From assembly GCF_019900845.1 (NCBI RefSeq), contig NZ_CP074570.1, positions 620,001 through 684,000 on the forward strand: 64,000 nucleotides of DNA, given 5' to 3'. Below are positions 28,217 to 36,315 of the stretch, in pieces. The stretch is from Paraneptunicella aestuarii. Its GTDB lineage: Bacteria > Pseudomonadota > Gammaproteobacteria > Enterobacterales > Alteromonadaceae. How positions within the stretch are numbered: position 1 is the stretch's first letter; each line of letters begins with the position of its first letter. The notes beneath the pieces were generated by a model, which was given only the letters and a program-made list of their open reading frames with translations, did not search any database and was not told the DNA's origin. The translations under genes were made by a program, and so were the position numbers.

Positions 28217-28822
28217 ATGGAATTAGCATTAAAAGATGCGCAAGGCGCACTTGAAGTTTCAGAAGCTACTTTTGGACGCGAGTTTAACGAAGCGTTGGTT
28301 CATCAGGTAGTTGTTGCTTTTGCTGCTGGTGCTCGTCAAGGCACTCGTGCTCAAAAGACTCGTTCTGAAGTAAGCGGTGGCGGTAAGAAGCCTTGGCGTC
28401 AGAAAGGTACAGGCCGTGCTCGTGCAGGTACTATTCGTAGCCCAATCTGGCGTACTGGTGGCGTAGCTTTCGCAGCTAAGCCTCAAGATCACAGCCAGAA
28501 AGTAAACCGTAAAATGTATCGCGGCGCGATCAAAAGCATCTTGTCTGAATTAGTTCGTCAAGAGCGTTTGGTAGTTGTCGAAAACTTTAGCGTTGAAGAG
28601 CCTAAAACCAAGGCTTTGTTAAGCAAGCTTAACGCGCTGGAGCTTAAAGATGTATTAATCGTAACTCCGGAAGTTGATGAGAACTTGTTCTTGTCTGCAC
28701 GTAACTTATACAAAGTTGACGTTCGTGATGTTCAAGGCATTGACCCGGTTAGCTTGATTGCTTTCGAAAAAGTTTTGATGACTAAAGAAGCTGTTAAGCA
28801 ATTAGAGGAGGCGTTGGCATGA
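28217..28822 (+). CDS. rplD: 50S ribosomal protein L4
   Basis: A 201-residue protein that matches E. coli L4 end to end from the second of two adjacent ATGs (28217). The exit-tunnel loop ([26 protein letters not shown]) is intact. In enteric bacteria L4 is also the autogenous repressor of this operon. Its TGA overlaps the rplW ATG by four bases. Confidence 0.97.
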   Translation: MELALKDAQGALEVSEATFGREFNEALVHQVVVAFAAGARQGTRAQKTRSEVSGGGKKPWRQKGTGRARAGTIRSPIWRTGGVAFAAKPQDHSQKVNRKMYRGAIKSILSELVRQERLVVVENFSVEEPKTKALLSKLNALELKDVLIVTPEVDENLFLSARNLYKVDVRDVQGIDPVSLIAFEKVLMTKEAVKQLEEALA

Positions 28823-29121
28823 TAAACGAAGAACGTCTACTTAAAGTTATCCTTGCCCCACACATTTCGGAAAAGGCGACTTTATCTGCTGAGAATAACA
28901 ACACTGTTATTTTCAAGGTATTGAAAAACGCTAACAAAACCGAAATTAAACAGGCTGTTGAGAAGTTGTTCGAAGTAGAAGTTGATTCTGTTCGTACAGT
29001 CAACACCAAAGGTAAAGTTAAGCGCCATGGCATGAGAATGGGTAAGCGTAGCGATTGGAAAAAGGCTTATGTGTCTTTGAAAGATGGTCACGATATCGAT
29101 TTCGTCGGTGCTGGCGAGTAA
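28819..29121 (+). CDS. rplW: 50S ribosomal protein L23
   Basis: A 100-residue exit-site protein that docks trigger factor and SRP. Key segments are [17 protein letters not shown] and the loop [21 protein letters not shown]. Four-base overlap with rplD, indicating translational coupling. Confidence 0.96.
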   Translation: MINEERLLKVILAPHISEKATLSAENNNTVIFKVLKNANKTEIKQAVEKLFEVEVDSVRTVNTKGKVKRHGMRMGKRSDWKKAYVSLKDGHDIDFVGAGE

Positions 29122-29136
29122 TAGGGGGCTATAGAG

Positions 29137-29961
29137 ATGGCATTAGTTAAAACTAAACCAACTTCGGCAGGTCGCCGTCACCTTGTAAAAGTGGTGAACC
29201 CAGACCTTCACAAAGGCGCCCCTTACGCTCCTTTGGTCGAGAAGAAAGGTAAAACTGGCGGTCGTAACAATAGTGGTCGCATTACTACTCGCCATATCGG
29301 CGGTGGTCATAAGCAACACTATCGTTTGGTTGACTTCAAACGTAACAAAGACGGTATTCCTGCGAAAGTTGAACGTTTGGAATATGATCCTAACCGCTCT
29401 GCAAACATCGCTTTGGTGTTGTACGCAGATGGTGAGCGTCGTTACATTTTGGCTGCTAAAGGCATGAAGGCTGGCGATCAGGTTCAGTCTGGTGCTGGTG
29501 CGCCTATTAAAGCAGGTAATACTTTGCCAATGCGCAATATTCCTGTTGGTTCTGTTGTTCACGCAGTAGAGATGAAGCCGGGCAAAGGCGCTCAAATGGC
29601 TCGTTCTGCTGGTGCATACGTACAGATTCTAGCTCGCGAAGGTGCTAACGTAACATTACGTATGCGCTCTGGCGAGGTACGTAGAGTTCCTGCTGATTGC
29701 CGTGCCACCATTGGTGAAGTTGGTAATGCAGAGCACATGCTACGTTCATTGGGTAAAGCTGGTGCCAGCCGTTGGCGTGGTATTAAACCGACAGTTCGTG
29801 GTGTTGCCATGAACCCGGTTGATCACCCACATGGTGGTGGTGAAGGCCGTACCTCTGGTGGTCGTCATCCGGTATCTCCGTGGGGTAAACCTACTAAAGG
29901 TGCCAAGACCCGTAAGAACAAGCGTACTGATAAGTCTATCGTACGTCGTCGTAACAAGTAA
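29137..29961 (+). CDS. rplB: 50S ribosomal protein L2
   Basis: A 274-residue protein required for subunit association and the peptidyl-transferase centre. It carries the near-universal C-terminal region [26 protein letters not shown] with the conserved His in HPHGGG. An SD-like GGGGG lies before the ATG. Confidence 0.97.
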   Translation: MALVKTKPTSAGRRHLVKVVNPDLHKGAPYAPLVEKKGKTGGRNNSGRITTRHIGGGHKQHYRLVDFKRNKDGIPAKVERLEYDPNRSANIALVLYADGERRYILAAKGMKAGDQVQSGAGAPIKAGNTLPMRNIPVGSVVHAVEMKPGKGAQMARSAGAYVQILAREGANVTLRMRSGEVRRVPADCRATIGEVGNAEHMLRSLGKAGASRWRGIKPTVRGVAMNPVDHPHGGGEGRTSGGRHPVSPWGKPTKGAKTRKNKRTDKSIVRRRNK

Positions 29962-29976
29962 TAGCGAGGATTCACC

Positions 29977-30252
29977 ATGCCACGTTCTCTCAAGAAAGGT
30001 CCTTTTATTGACCTGCACTTGTTGAAGAAGGTAGAGGCTGCAGTGGAAAATGGCGACAAGAAGCCAATTAAAACTTGGTCTCGTCGTTCTATGATCATCC
30101 CAGATATGATTGGGTTGACCATTGCGGTCCATAACGGTCGACAGCACGTTCCAGTTTTCGTATCTGACGAAATGGTTGGCCATAAATTGGGCGAATTTGC
30201 GCCAACGCGTACTTATAAAGGCCATGTGGCCGATAAGAAAGCTAAGCGATAG
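29977..30252 (+). CDS. rpsS: 30S ribosomal protein S19
   Basis: A 91-residue small-subunit head protein. It begins [21 protein letters not shown] and contains the conserved [11 protein letters not shown] and [15 protein letters not shown]. The GCGAGGA ribosome site and operon position between L2 and L22 are standard. Confidence 0.97.
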   Translation: MPRSLKKGPFIDLHLLKKVEAAVENGDKKPIKTWSRRSMIIPDMIGLTIAVHNGRQHVPVFVSDEMVGHKLGEFAPTRTYKGHVADKKAKR

Positions 30253-30261
30253 GGGGAGACA

Positions 30262-30594
30262 ATGGAAGCATTAGCAACTCATCGTCACGCTCGTACTTCA
30301 GCTCAAAAAGCGCGTTTGGTAGCAGATCAAATTCGCGGTTTACATGTTGAAAAAGCGTTGGAAGTGTTGGCTTATAGCCCACGCAAAGCATCAGCTCTGG
30401 TTAAGAAAGTTCTAGAGTCTGCAATCGCTAACGCCGAGCACAACGAAGGTGCCGATATTGACGAGTTAAAAGTCGCCAAGATTTTCGTCAATGAAGGCCC
30501 AACAATGAAACGCATTAAGACCCGTGCTAAAGGCCGCGCTGATCGTATTTTCAAGCGCACCAGCCATATCACGGTAGTAGTCGCGGATAACTAG
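30262..30594 (+). CDS. rplV: 50S ribosomal protein L22
   Basis: A 110-residue protein lining the nascent-chain tunnel. The beta-hairpin that reaches into the tunnel ([25 protein letters not shown]) shows no change that I can link to macrolide resistance. Preceded by GGGGGAG. Confidence 0.97.
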   Translation: MEALATHRHARTSAQKARLVADQIRGLHVEKALEVLAYSPRKASALVKKVLESAIANAEHNEGADIDELKVAKIFVNEGPTMKRIKTRAKGRADRIFKRTSHITVVVADN

Positions 30595-30603
30595 GAGTAG
30601 ATA

Positions 30604-31302
30604 ATGGGACAGAAGGTACATCCTACGGGCATACGCCTGGGTATCAGCAAACCATGGACTTCTACCTGGTACGCTAATACTAAAGAGTATGCCGACAACC
30701 TGTATTCTGATCATCAGGTTCGTCAGTATTTGACCAAGAAATTGAAGAACGCTTCTCTTTCCAAAATCGTTATCGAGCGTCCTGCCAAGAGCATTCGTGT
30801 GACTATTCACACTGCTCGCCCAGGTGTTGTTATCGGTAAGAAAGGTGAAGACGTAGAAGTATTGCGTAAGCATGTATCTAATTTGGCGGGTGTTCCTGCT
30901 CAAATTAACATTGCTGAAGTACGCAAGCCTGAGTTGGACGCACAATTGGTAGGCGATAGCATCGCTAGCCAGCTAGAGCGTCGTGTTATGTTCCGTCGTG
31001 CTATGAAGCGTGCGGTACAAAACGCAATGAGACTAGGCGCTAAAGGTATCAAAGTGGAAGTAAGTGGTCGTTTGGGCGGTGCAGAGATTGCACGTACTGA
31101 ATGGTATCGTGAAGGTCGTGTACCTTTGCACACTTTCCGTGCTGACATCGACTACGCAACTTCTGAAGCATTGACCACTTACGGTATCATCGGTATCAAA
31201 GTGTGGATCTTCAAGGGTGAAGTATTGGGTGGCTTGCCTACTCAACAAGAGCAACCTGCTCAACCTAAGAAGAAACAGCGTTCTGGAAAGAGAGGTAGCT
31301 AA
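30604..31302 (+). CDS. rpsC: 30S ribosomal protein S3
   Basis: A 232-residue protein of the mRNA entry tunnel. The KH-type motif [17 protein letters not shown] is present, followed by the C-terminal domain ([24 protein letters not shown]) and a basic tail. Start ATG with TAGGAG upstream. Confidence 0.97.
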   Translation: MGQKVHPTGIRLGISKPWTSTWYANTKEYADNLYSDHQVRQYLTKKLKNASLSKIVIERPAKSIRVTIHTARPGVVIGKKGEDVEVLRKHVSNLAGVPAQINIAEVRKPELDAQLVGDSIASQLERRVMFRRAMKRAVQNAMRLGAKGIKVEVSGRLGGAEIARTEWYREGRVPLHTFRADIDYATSEALTTYGIIGIKVWIFKGEVLGGLPTQQEQPAQPKKKQRSGKRGS

Positions 31303-31304
31303 TC

Positions 31305-31718
31305 ATGTTACAACCTAAAAGAACGAAATTTCGTAAGCAACATAAAGGTCGTAACCGTGGTATCGCGGTTTCCGGAAGCAAAGTAAGCTTCGGAACGTAC
31401 GGTCTTAAAGCGGTTGCTCGTGGACGTATGACTGCACGTCAAATCGAGGCAGCTCGTCGTGCGATGACTCGTCACGTTAAACGTCAAGGTAAAATCTGGA
31501 TCCGCGTATTCCCAGACAAACCTATTACTCAAAAGCCTTTGGAAGTACGTCAAGGTAAAGGTAAAGGTAGCGTTGAATACTGGGTTTGCCAGATCCAACC
31601 TGGACGCATGTTATACGAGATGGAAGGTGTGCCAGAAGAATTGGCTCGCGAAGCATTCGGACTTGCAGCTGCAAAACTGCCGTTTAAGACCACATTTGTA
31701 ACTCGGACGGTGATGTAA
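31305..31718 (+). CDS. rplP: 50S ribosomal protein L16
   Basis: A 137-residue protein near the A site, beginning [19 protein letters not shown]. The loop with the arginine that is hydroxylated in E. coli (by YcfD) is recognisable in [18 protein letters not shown]. The stop overlaps the rpmC ATG by one base. Confidence 0.97.
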   Translation: MLQPKRTKFRKQHKGRNRGIAVSGSKVSFGTYGLKAVARGRMTARQIEAARRAMTRHVKRQGKIWIRVFPDKPITQKPLEVRQGKGKGSVEYWVCQIQPGRMLYEMEGVPEELAREAFGLAAAKLPFKTTFVTRTVM

Positions 31719-31924
31719 TGAATACAGCTGAATTAAGAGAAAAGAATGTTGAAGAATTGAACGCTGAGTTGAAAAACTTGCTGCGTGAACAATTCAGTCT
31801 TCGTATGCAACACAGTACTGGTCAGTTGGAAAAAACCAACCAACTGAAAGAAGTGCGTCGTAATATCGCGCGTGTTAAAACCATTCTGACTGAGAAGGCA
31901 GGTGCGCCTTCTACTGGAGTGTAA
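31718..31924 (+). CDS. rpmC: 50S ribosomal protein L29
   Basis: A 68-residue two-helix protein of the tunnel exit with the family core [37 protein letters not shown]. It is slightly longer than the E. coli protein through a C-terminal extension of about five residues. TAATG overlap with rplP. Confidence 0.95.
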   Translation: MNTAELREKNVEELNAELKNLLREQFSLRMQHSTGQLEKTNQLKEVRRNIARVKTILTEKAGAPSTGV

Positions 31925-31925
31925 A

Positions 31926-32177
31926 GTGACTGAGCAAAACATTCGTACGGTCCAAGGTCGTGTGGTAAGCAACAAGATGGATAAAACTATCACTGTTGCT
32001 GTTGAGCGTAAGGTGAAGCACCCTATCTACGGTAAATTCATCAAGCGTACAACTAAACTGCACGCTCATGACGAAACTAATCAATGCCAAGAAGGTGACG
32101 TAGTCACTATTCGTGAATGTCGTCCTCTGTCCAAGTCTAAAAACTGGATGTTGGTTGACGTTGTAACTAAAGCATAA
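31926..32177 (+). CDS. rpsQ: 30S ribosomal protein S17
   Basis: An 83-residue primary rRNA-binding protein. The start is GTG at 31926 ([21 protein letters not shown]), supported by a GGAG site overlapping the rpmC stop. An in-frame ATG at 31902 inside rpmC gives a non-family N terminus. It is the last gene of the operon here, followed directly by a strong terminator. Confidence 0.96.
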   Translation: MTEQNIRTVQGRVVSNKMDKTITVAVERKVKHPIYGKFIKRTTKLHAHDETNQCQEGDVVTIRECRPLSKSKNWMLVDVVTKA

Positions 32178-32197
32178 GTTAGTTGCTGTTAAGCTTT

Positions 32198-32226
32198 AAA
32201 AAACGCCACTTTAGTGGCGTTTTTTT
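32198..32226. terminator. Terminator of the S10 operon
   Basis: ACGCCAC-ttta-GTGGCGT flanked by A6 and T7 tracts, 20 bases beyond rpsQ. It shows that transcription stops here and does not continue into a spc operon. The T-tract also holds the stop codon of the convergent gene. Confidence 0.93.
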
Positions 32227-32752
32227 ATGCTTCCTGTTGAGCTTCAAGCAGTGATTCTGAAGGTATCTTTCGTTGTGGGCAGGGCAACATGATCTTTATT
32301 TCACCTTCAACAAATCCTTTTACTTCCTGAGTTAAACAGTAAAACTGTTGTCTTATTTTTCGGACACTACCATCCTTAATGGTAAAGTTGAGCGTTTCTG
32401 TCTGTCCGGTCAGGATCATGCGTTTATATTTCACATCCTGCCTGGCGATAATCCAGTTAATCAATTGAGATTTCAGCCACTTCTTATCAACGTTTAATGG
32501 GAATGTTCCCAATTCCGAAATTTTAGCGATAAGCAAAAAAGCGCCTTCAAAAATGGCTTCTGTCATTTGAATGCCGGAAACGTAATGCATGTCGTCAGTG
32601 ACTTTATGGAAAACTGGGAACACAAAATCCACGTCCATAGAGTTGTCGCCCAGATAATGAATGTCGCGAGTTAGCACTTTGTTGAGATTGTAACGAACCC
32701 GGTCAAAGGTATCTTTTATAAGAGGGTCTTGCCATGCTTGCTCGTTTTTCAT
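32225..32752 (-). CDS. Hypothetical protein, possible hotdog-fold (thioesterase/dehydratase-like)
   Basis: A 175-residue soluble protein. The start ATG at 32752 (MKNEQAWQDPLIKDTFDR) has GGAGA at good distance; longer in-frame starts to 32827 lack support. A central long helix (GIQMTEAIFEGAFLLIAKIS) followed by beta strands ending FVEGEIKIMLPCPQ resembles hotdog enzymes of the FabZ/FcoT/AfsA type. I could not place a definite catalytic Asp or His, so enzymatic function is only a suggestion. Convergent with the S10 operon. Confidence 0.55.
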   Translation of the reverse strand: MKNEQAWQDPLIKDTFDRVRYNLNKVLTRDIHYLGDNSMDVDFVFPVFHKVTDDMHYVSGIQMTEAIFEGAFLLIAKISELGTFPLNVDKKWLKSQLINWIIARQDVKYKRMILTGQTETLNFTIKDGSVRKIRQQFYCLTQEVKGFVEGEIKIMLPCPQRKIPSESLLEAQQEA

Positions 32753-32956
32753 CTGATCTCCATTAAGGAAATTGTTGTGCATCAGGATCGTCATTATGAC
32801 AATTTGCGAAAATAAATTCTCACCCACTTTGGTAAATATCAGTCACTCCATAAGTTCTTTTTAATATATCTGCTGCTCTATAACTACCTTGGCGTTATAT
32901 CATTCGTGCTTGCCTCATACTCAATCAGCATAAACAACCTGTTATAAACCAAATGT

Positions 32957-34876
32957 CTAATACATGAATTCCGACATGCAGGCTCTAATATTTTGTCGTG
33001 ATACGGGTTTTACAAACCAATGCTGGATTTCATTCTTTATTTTGATATTGATCGCGGATTGTTGATTCGTCACCATGGCTATGGGAGTTTGCCTGCATAG
33101 ACTGCGAATTTCTGAGACAAATTGCGATCCTGAAATACCCGACAACGACTCGTCTGTAAATATCAGGTCTACGCTAGCTATCTTCTCTTTGCATAGTGAT
33201 AAAGCGCTGTTTCCATCACCACAAACCGTGACTTGACACCCCAACTGTTTGAAATAGGTTTCATAAATTTGTGCCAGTGACGCATTTTCTTCCACAATAA
33301 GCACATGCTTGTCAGATATTCCGACCGAGTGGTTCATTGTCTGGTTTTCCTGTTCATCGATATCATCCAAAACCGGAATGTCGATATGAAACTGCGTCCC
33401 TTCTCCTGGTGAGCTTTCAACATATATTTTTCCAGAATGGCGATTAACGATTCCCTTAACAACCGACAAGCCTAATCCCGATCCTTGCCCCGCTGGTTTG
33501 GTAGTGTAAAAAGGCTCGAATATTTGAGACATGTTTTGCACAGAAATTCCCCGGCCGGTATCACTAACACTTAATCTAATATGAGGAGAACCATACATAT
33601 TTTCCTGTAAAGCATGCAGTTCAATATGAATATGACCAGGGCTATTGCCTAATTCCTGTATTGCGTTTGTACATAAGTTAAAGATGATTTGCTGGATTTG
33701 TGCGTCATTTGCTAAGGCATGAATAGGTTCATGAGGCAGATCACAGTCCATGGTAATGTGCTTGGGAAGATTGGTTACTACCATTTTTAGCGCCGAATTA
33801 ACAACCTTTGAAAGTTCTGTTGTTGTCAAGGTAAAGCCATCAAGTCGACTAAAAGCAAGAATTTGATTTACTAGAGCAGAAGCGCGTTCAGTCGCACTTA
33901 TCACACTATTAATATGTTCCTTTTCGTCAGCACTTTCTGAGAACTTCGAACTTAATAATTCCGAGTTAGCCAGAATAATTGCCAGAATGTTATTAAATTC
34001 ATGGGCGATGCCACCCGACAAGGTTCCTAGCGCTTGCATTTTTTGAATTTGTTGCGCTTCCTGTTCGCGGCGTTTTTTCTCTGTCAGGTCTTTGATTATC
34101 GCCCATGCTGCAACCAGATTTCCCTGATGATCTAATAAAGGCCAACATTGCAAAGAAACCGGGATAAGAGAACCATCTTGATGAATGTATTCCTTCTCGA
34201 ACTCTTCGATATAACCTTTGGTTGAGAGCTCTTCTATGACCAGCGAGCGTTCAAAATCGTGCCATTTGTCCGGGGTAATACTCCAAAAAGTACGGCCTAT
34301 CAACTCATGAAGCTTGTAGCCGGTAAAGTTTGCAATCGCCTCGTTGCACTGGCGTATTGTGCCGCAAGGTAAATCAACCACCATGACACCATCAGACAAG
34401 GAATCGAATAGTGCCTGATAACACTTTCCTGCGATTACGTCGTGGTGAGTGACATGATGCTCTGGCAATACCTCATCATGCGATATCACCACAGCCTGAA
34501 TATGATGAGCTTGTAAAAGCGGCGTTACCCGCATTTGAAATCGTGTTTGAGTAAGCTGGCATATGAAATCCATATCAAAGCCCATGCGAGAACCACTCAA
34601 TACTGACTTGATACCTTGATAAGCATGATGAGCATTACTGCCATTCAAGCGTCTATAAACATCGAAGTAATTGTTTTGACGTTTGATGTCAGCACTGAAA
34701 ATAGAATGGCTTTGGGTGTACTCAGTCCAGTTGGCATTGCTGCAAATAATTCTGCCATCATGAGCCACAAGCACAACAAGACCCGACATGGAGTTGATGG
34801 AATGATATTGTTCTTCAGTCAGCGCTGCTAAATCTACGGATGTCGTAGCGCCTCTGTTTCTGGTGGATTTTTGCAC
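32957..34876 (-). CDS. Hybrid sensor histidine kinase (PAS-PAS-HisKA-HATPase-REC)
   Basis: A 639-residue cytoplasmic kinase with no membrane segment. PAS-like domains lie at residues about 20-130 and 150-268. The phosphoacceptor His292 is in GGIAHEFNNILAI. The ATP-binding N box (FNLCTNAIQELG), G1 DTGRGI, F box and G2 GQGSGLGLSVVKG follow. The C-terminal receiver (521-639) has acidic EE at 529-530, phosphoacceptor Asp575 (IFTDESLSG) and Lys623 (FVKP). The only usable in-frame start is GTG at 34876 and lacks a strong ribosome site. No output regulator is adjacent; it may feed the FHA-kinase system on the opposite side. Confidence 0.88.
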   Translation of the reverse strand: MQKSTRNRGATTSVDLAALTEEQYHSINSMSGLVVLVAHDGRIICSNANWTEYTQSHSIFSADIKRQNNYFDVYRRLNGSNAHHAYQGIKSVLSGSRMGFDMDFICQLTQTRFQMRVTPLLQAHHIQAVVISHDEVLPEHHVTHHDVIAGKCYQALFDSLSDGVMVVDLPCGTIRQCNEAIANFTGYKLHELIGRTFWSITPDKWHDFERSLVIEELSTKGYIEEFEKEYIHQDGSLIPVSLQCWPLLDHQGNLVAAWAIIKDLTEKKRREQEAQQIQKMQALGTLSGGIAHEFNNILAIILANSELLSSKFSESADEKEHINSVISATERASALVNQILAFSRLDGFTLTTTELSKVVNSALKMVVTNLPKHITMDCDLPHEPIHALANDAQIQQIIFNLCTNAIQELGNSPGHIHIELHALQENMYGSPHIRLSVSDTGRGISVQNMSQIFEPFYTTKPAGQGSGLGLSVVKGIVNRHSGKIYVESSPGEGTQFHIDIPVLDDIDEQENQTMNHSVGISDKHVLIVEENASLAQIYETYFKQLGCQVTVCGDGNSALSLCKEKIASVDLIFTDESLSGISGSQFVSEIRSLCRQTPIAMVTNQQSAINIKIKNEIQHWFVKPVSRQNIRACMSEFMY

Positions 34877-35147
34877 TTTTTCATTGCTTTTATTGTTACA
34901 GGCTCGAAAAACATCACCTGGCTGCTGTTAAGCAGCTTGTTTACGCACCTATCCCACCAAGGATTCACCGATATTATTTTCCTTTAAATTTTCAGCACTT
35001 ATTCTTATTTTTCTTTTGCATTTCGACTCAAATGTTTTATGTAAAACGCTTTGAGTAATAAATGTGCCGATAAATTTTATACACGAGTATGGGCAATAAT
35101 TTGAGATTTCGCGAGTGATTAGAGTAAAAAAAATACAATATCGAGAT
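34877..35147. other. A/T-rich divergent intergenic region
   Basis: Very A/T-rich DNA between the histidine kinase and the FHA gene. A hairpin GCTGCT-gtta-AGCAGC (34921-34936) lies in the kinase leader. No gene or further pattern was recognised. Confidence 0.4.
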
Positions 35148-35208
35148 AACTATTTGAAAAATGATTGGTTAATAATTTATGTTTCACAACTATTTAAAAA
35201 ATAGTTGG
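35148..35208 (+). promoter_or_regulatory. Repeated operator-like element upstream of the FHA-kinase operon
   Basis: AACTATTTGAAAAATGATTGG (35148-35168) is repeated as AACTATTTAAAAAATAGTTGG (35188-35208), exactly 40 bases apart, about four helical turns. The second copy is a near-perfect palindrome (AACTATTT-aaa-AAATAGTT). The spacing and symmetry suggest cooperative binding of a dimeric regulator 110 bases before the FHA gene. Confidence 0.55.
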
Positions 35209-35319
35209 AGAAAGGTTGGTATTTTTTCTATCTGGAAATATTATTCTCGATGTAAGTGTGGACAAGCAATTTCTTGGTATGTCCTGAAATGTCTCTTATT
35301 TTGTCGGAGGATATGACAG

Positions 35320-36315
35320 TTGGCTTATCTCCTGGATGCCCAAAAAAACATTATTATTTTGTCTCAATATCATTCCATTGGGCGCATGCAATATTCCGTT
35401 GATACTGTAATTGAACGTGAAGATGTCTCTCGCTTTCATGCTGTTATTGAGTGGAGAGAGCAAGGTTGGGTGCTCAAAGATGTTAGCAGTAATGGCGTTT
35501 GGATTAACCAGATCCGTGTGCAAAAGAACGAGCTTGTCCCTCTTAAATTAGGCGCTCAGATTAGTTTCGGAAACAATAAAAGCCCTGCTTTTCTTTTCGC
35601 TGATGATGCCGCTCCTGAAGATGTGTTGTTTCTATACGACACGCACTTGGCTAAACCTGAGCAGAGCCGAGTTATCGCACTTTATCCTTATCATCTTTTA
35701 CCCGACCAGCAATCCCCCGAAGTGGTTTTGTATAAAAATGACGACATCTGGTGGGCGGAAAAAATGCAAGGCGGAGAGCTACAAAAGCGCCGCTTGAAAG
35801 ATCGAGACCTAATTTCAATCCAGGGTGTGCGTTGGCAGTTAAGGGTTGGCACGTCAAATGACCAAACCCGACTGGTTGATACAACAAATAATAGATTTGA
35901 AGAATTGCTTGCCGAATTTAATGTCAGCCAAGATGAAGAAAGTATTCAGTTAATGGTGATAAAAGGCGCTAATCAGATCGATTTGAAAGTGCGAAATTAC
36001 CATTATCTCTCTTTGTATCTGGCAAGACGCAGGGCTTCTGACCTTGAAAAAGGATTCACGCCATCTGAGATGGGCTGGGTATATGTTGAAGAAGTCGCAA
36101 AAGATCTGGGGCTGGAAGAAACCACCATTAATCTTCATGTTCACCGAGCCAGAAAACAGTTTGTGAATTCTCTTAATGCAGTGAATAACGCGGTTCATTT
36201 TATAGAAAGGCGTCCATCCCAATTACGGTTGGGGGGGATGAAATACAGGATCTTAAAGGCCGATAGACTGGAATGTGAGATTCCTGTCGAAACCACTTCG
36301 CAGCTTGTTTCCTGA
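35320..36315 (+). CDS. FHA-domain protein with C-terminal winged-helix-like region
   Basis: A 331-residue protein. The N-terminal FHA phosphothreonine-binding domain has Gly21-Arg22 (SIGR), Ser37-Arg38-x-His40 and Asn58-Gly59...Asn63, the full set of binding residues. Residues about 225-290 contain a helix-turn-helix-like stretch (VYVEEVAKDLGLEETTINLHVHRARKQF). A TTG start is used: GGAGG (35306-35310) lies 9 bases before TTG 35320, an in-frame TGA stands just upstream and no ATG fits. Its TGA overlaps the next ATG by one base. It probably reads the phosphorylation state set by the downstream kinase and may bind DNA. Confidence 0.85.
   Translation: MAYLLDAQKNIIILSQYHSIGRMQYSVDTVIEREDVSRFHAVIEWREQGWVLKDVSSNGVWINQIRVQKNELVPLKLGAQISFGNNKSPAFLFADDAAPEDVLFLYDTHLAKPEQSRVIALYPYHLLPDQQSPEVVLYKNDDIWWAEKMQGGELQKRRLKDRDLISIQGVRWQLRVGTSNDQTRLVDTTNNRFEELLAEFNVSQDEESIQLMVIKGANQIDLKVRNYHYLSLYLARRRASDLEKGFTPSEMGWVYVEEVAKDLGLEETTINLHVHRARKQFVNSLNAVNNAVHFIERRPSQLRLGGMKYRILKADRLECEIPVETTSQLVS

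Noticed and set aside
29143..29595. Antisense open frames of 70-160 codons across the S10 operon
   Set aside because: All lie opposite ribosomal protein genes with strong codon bias, which produces spurious open frames on the other strand.
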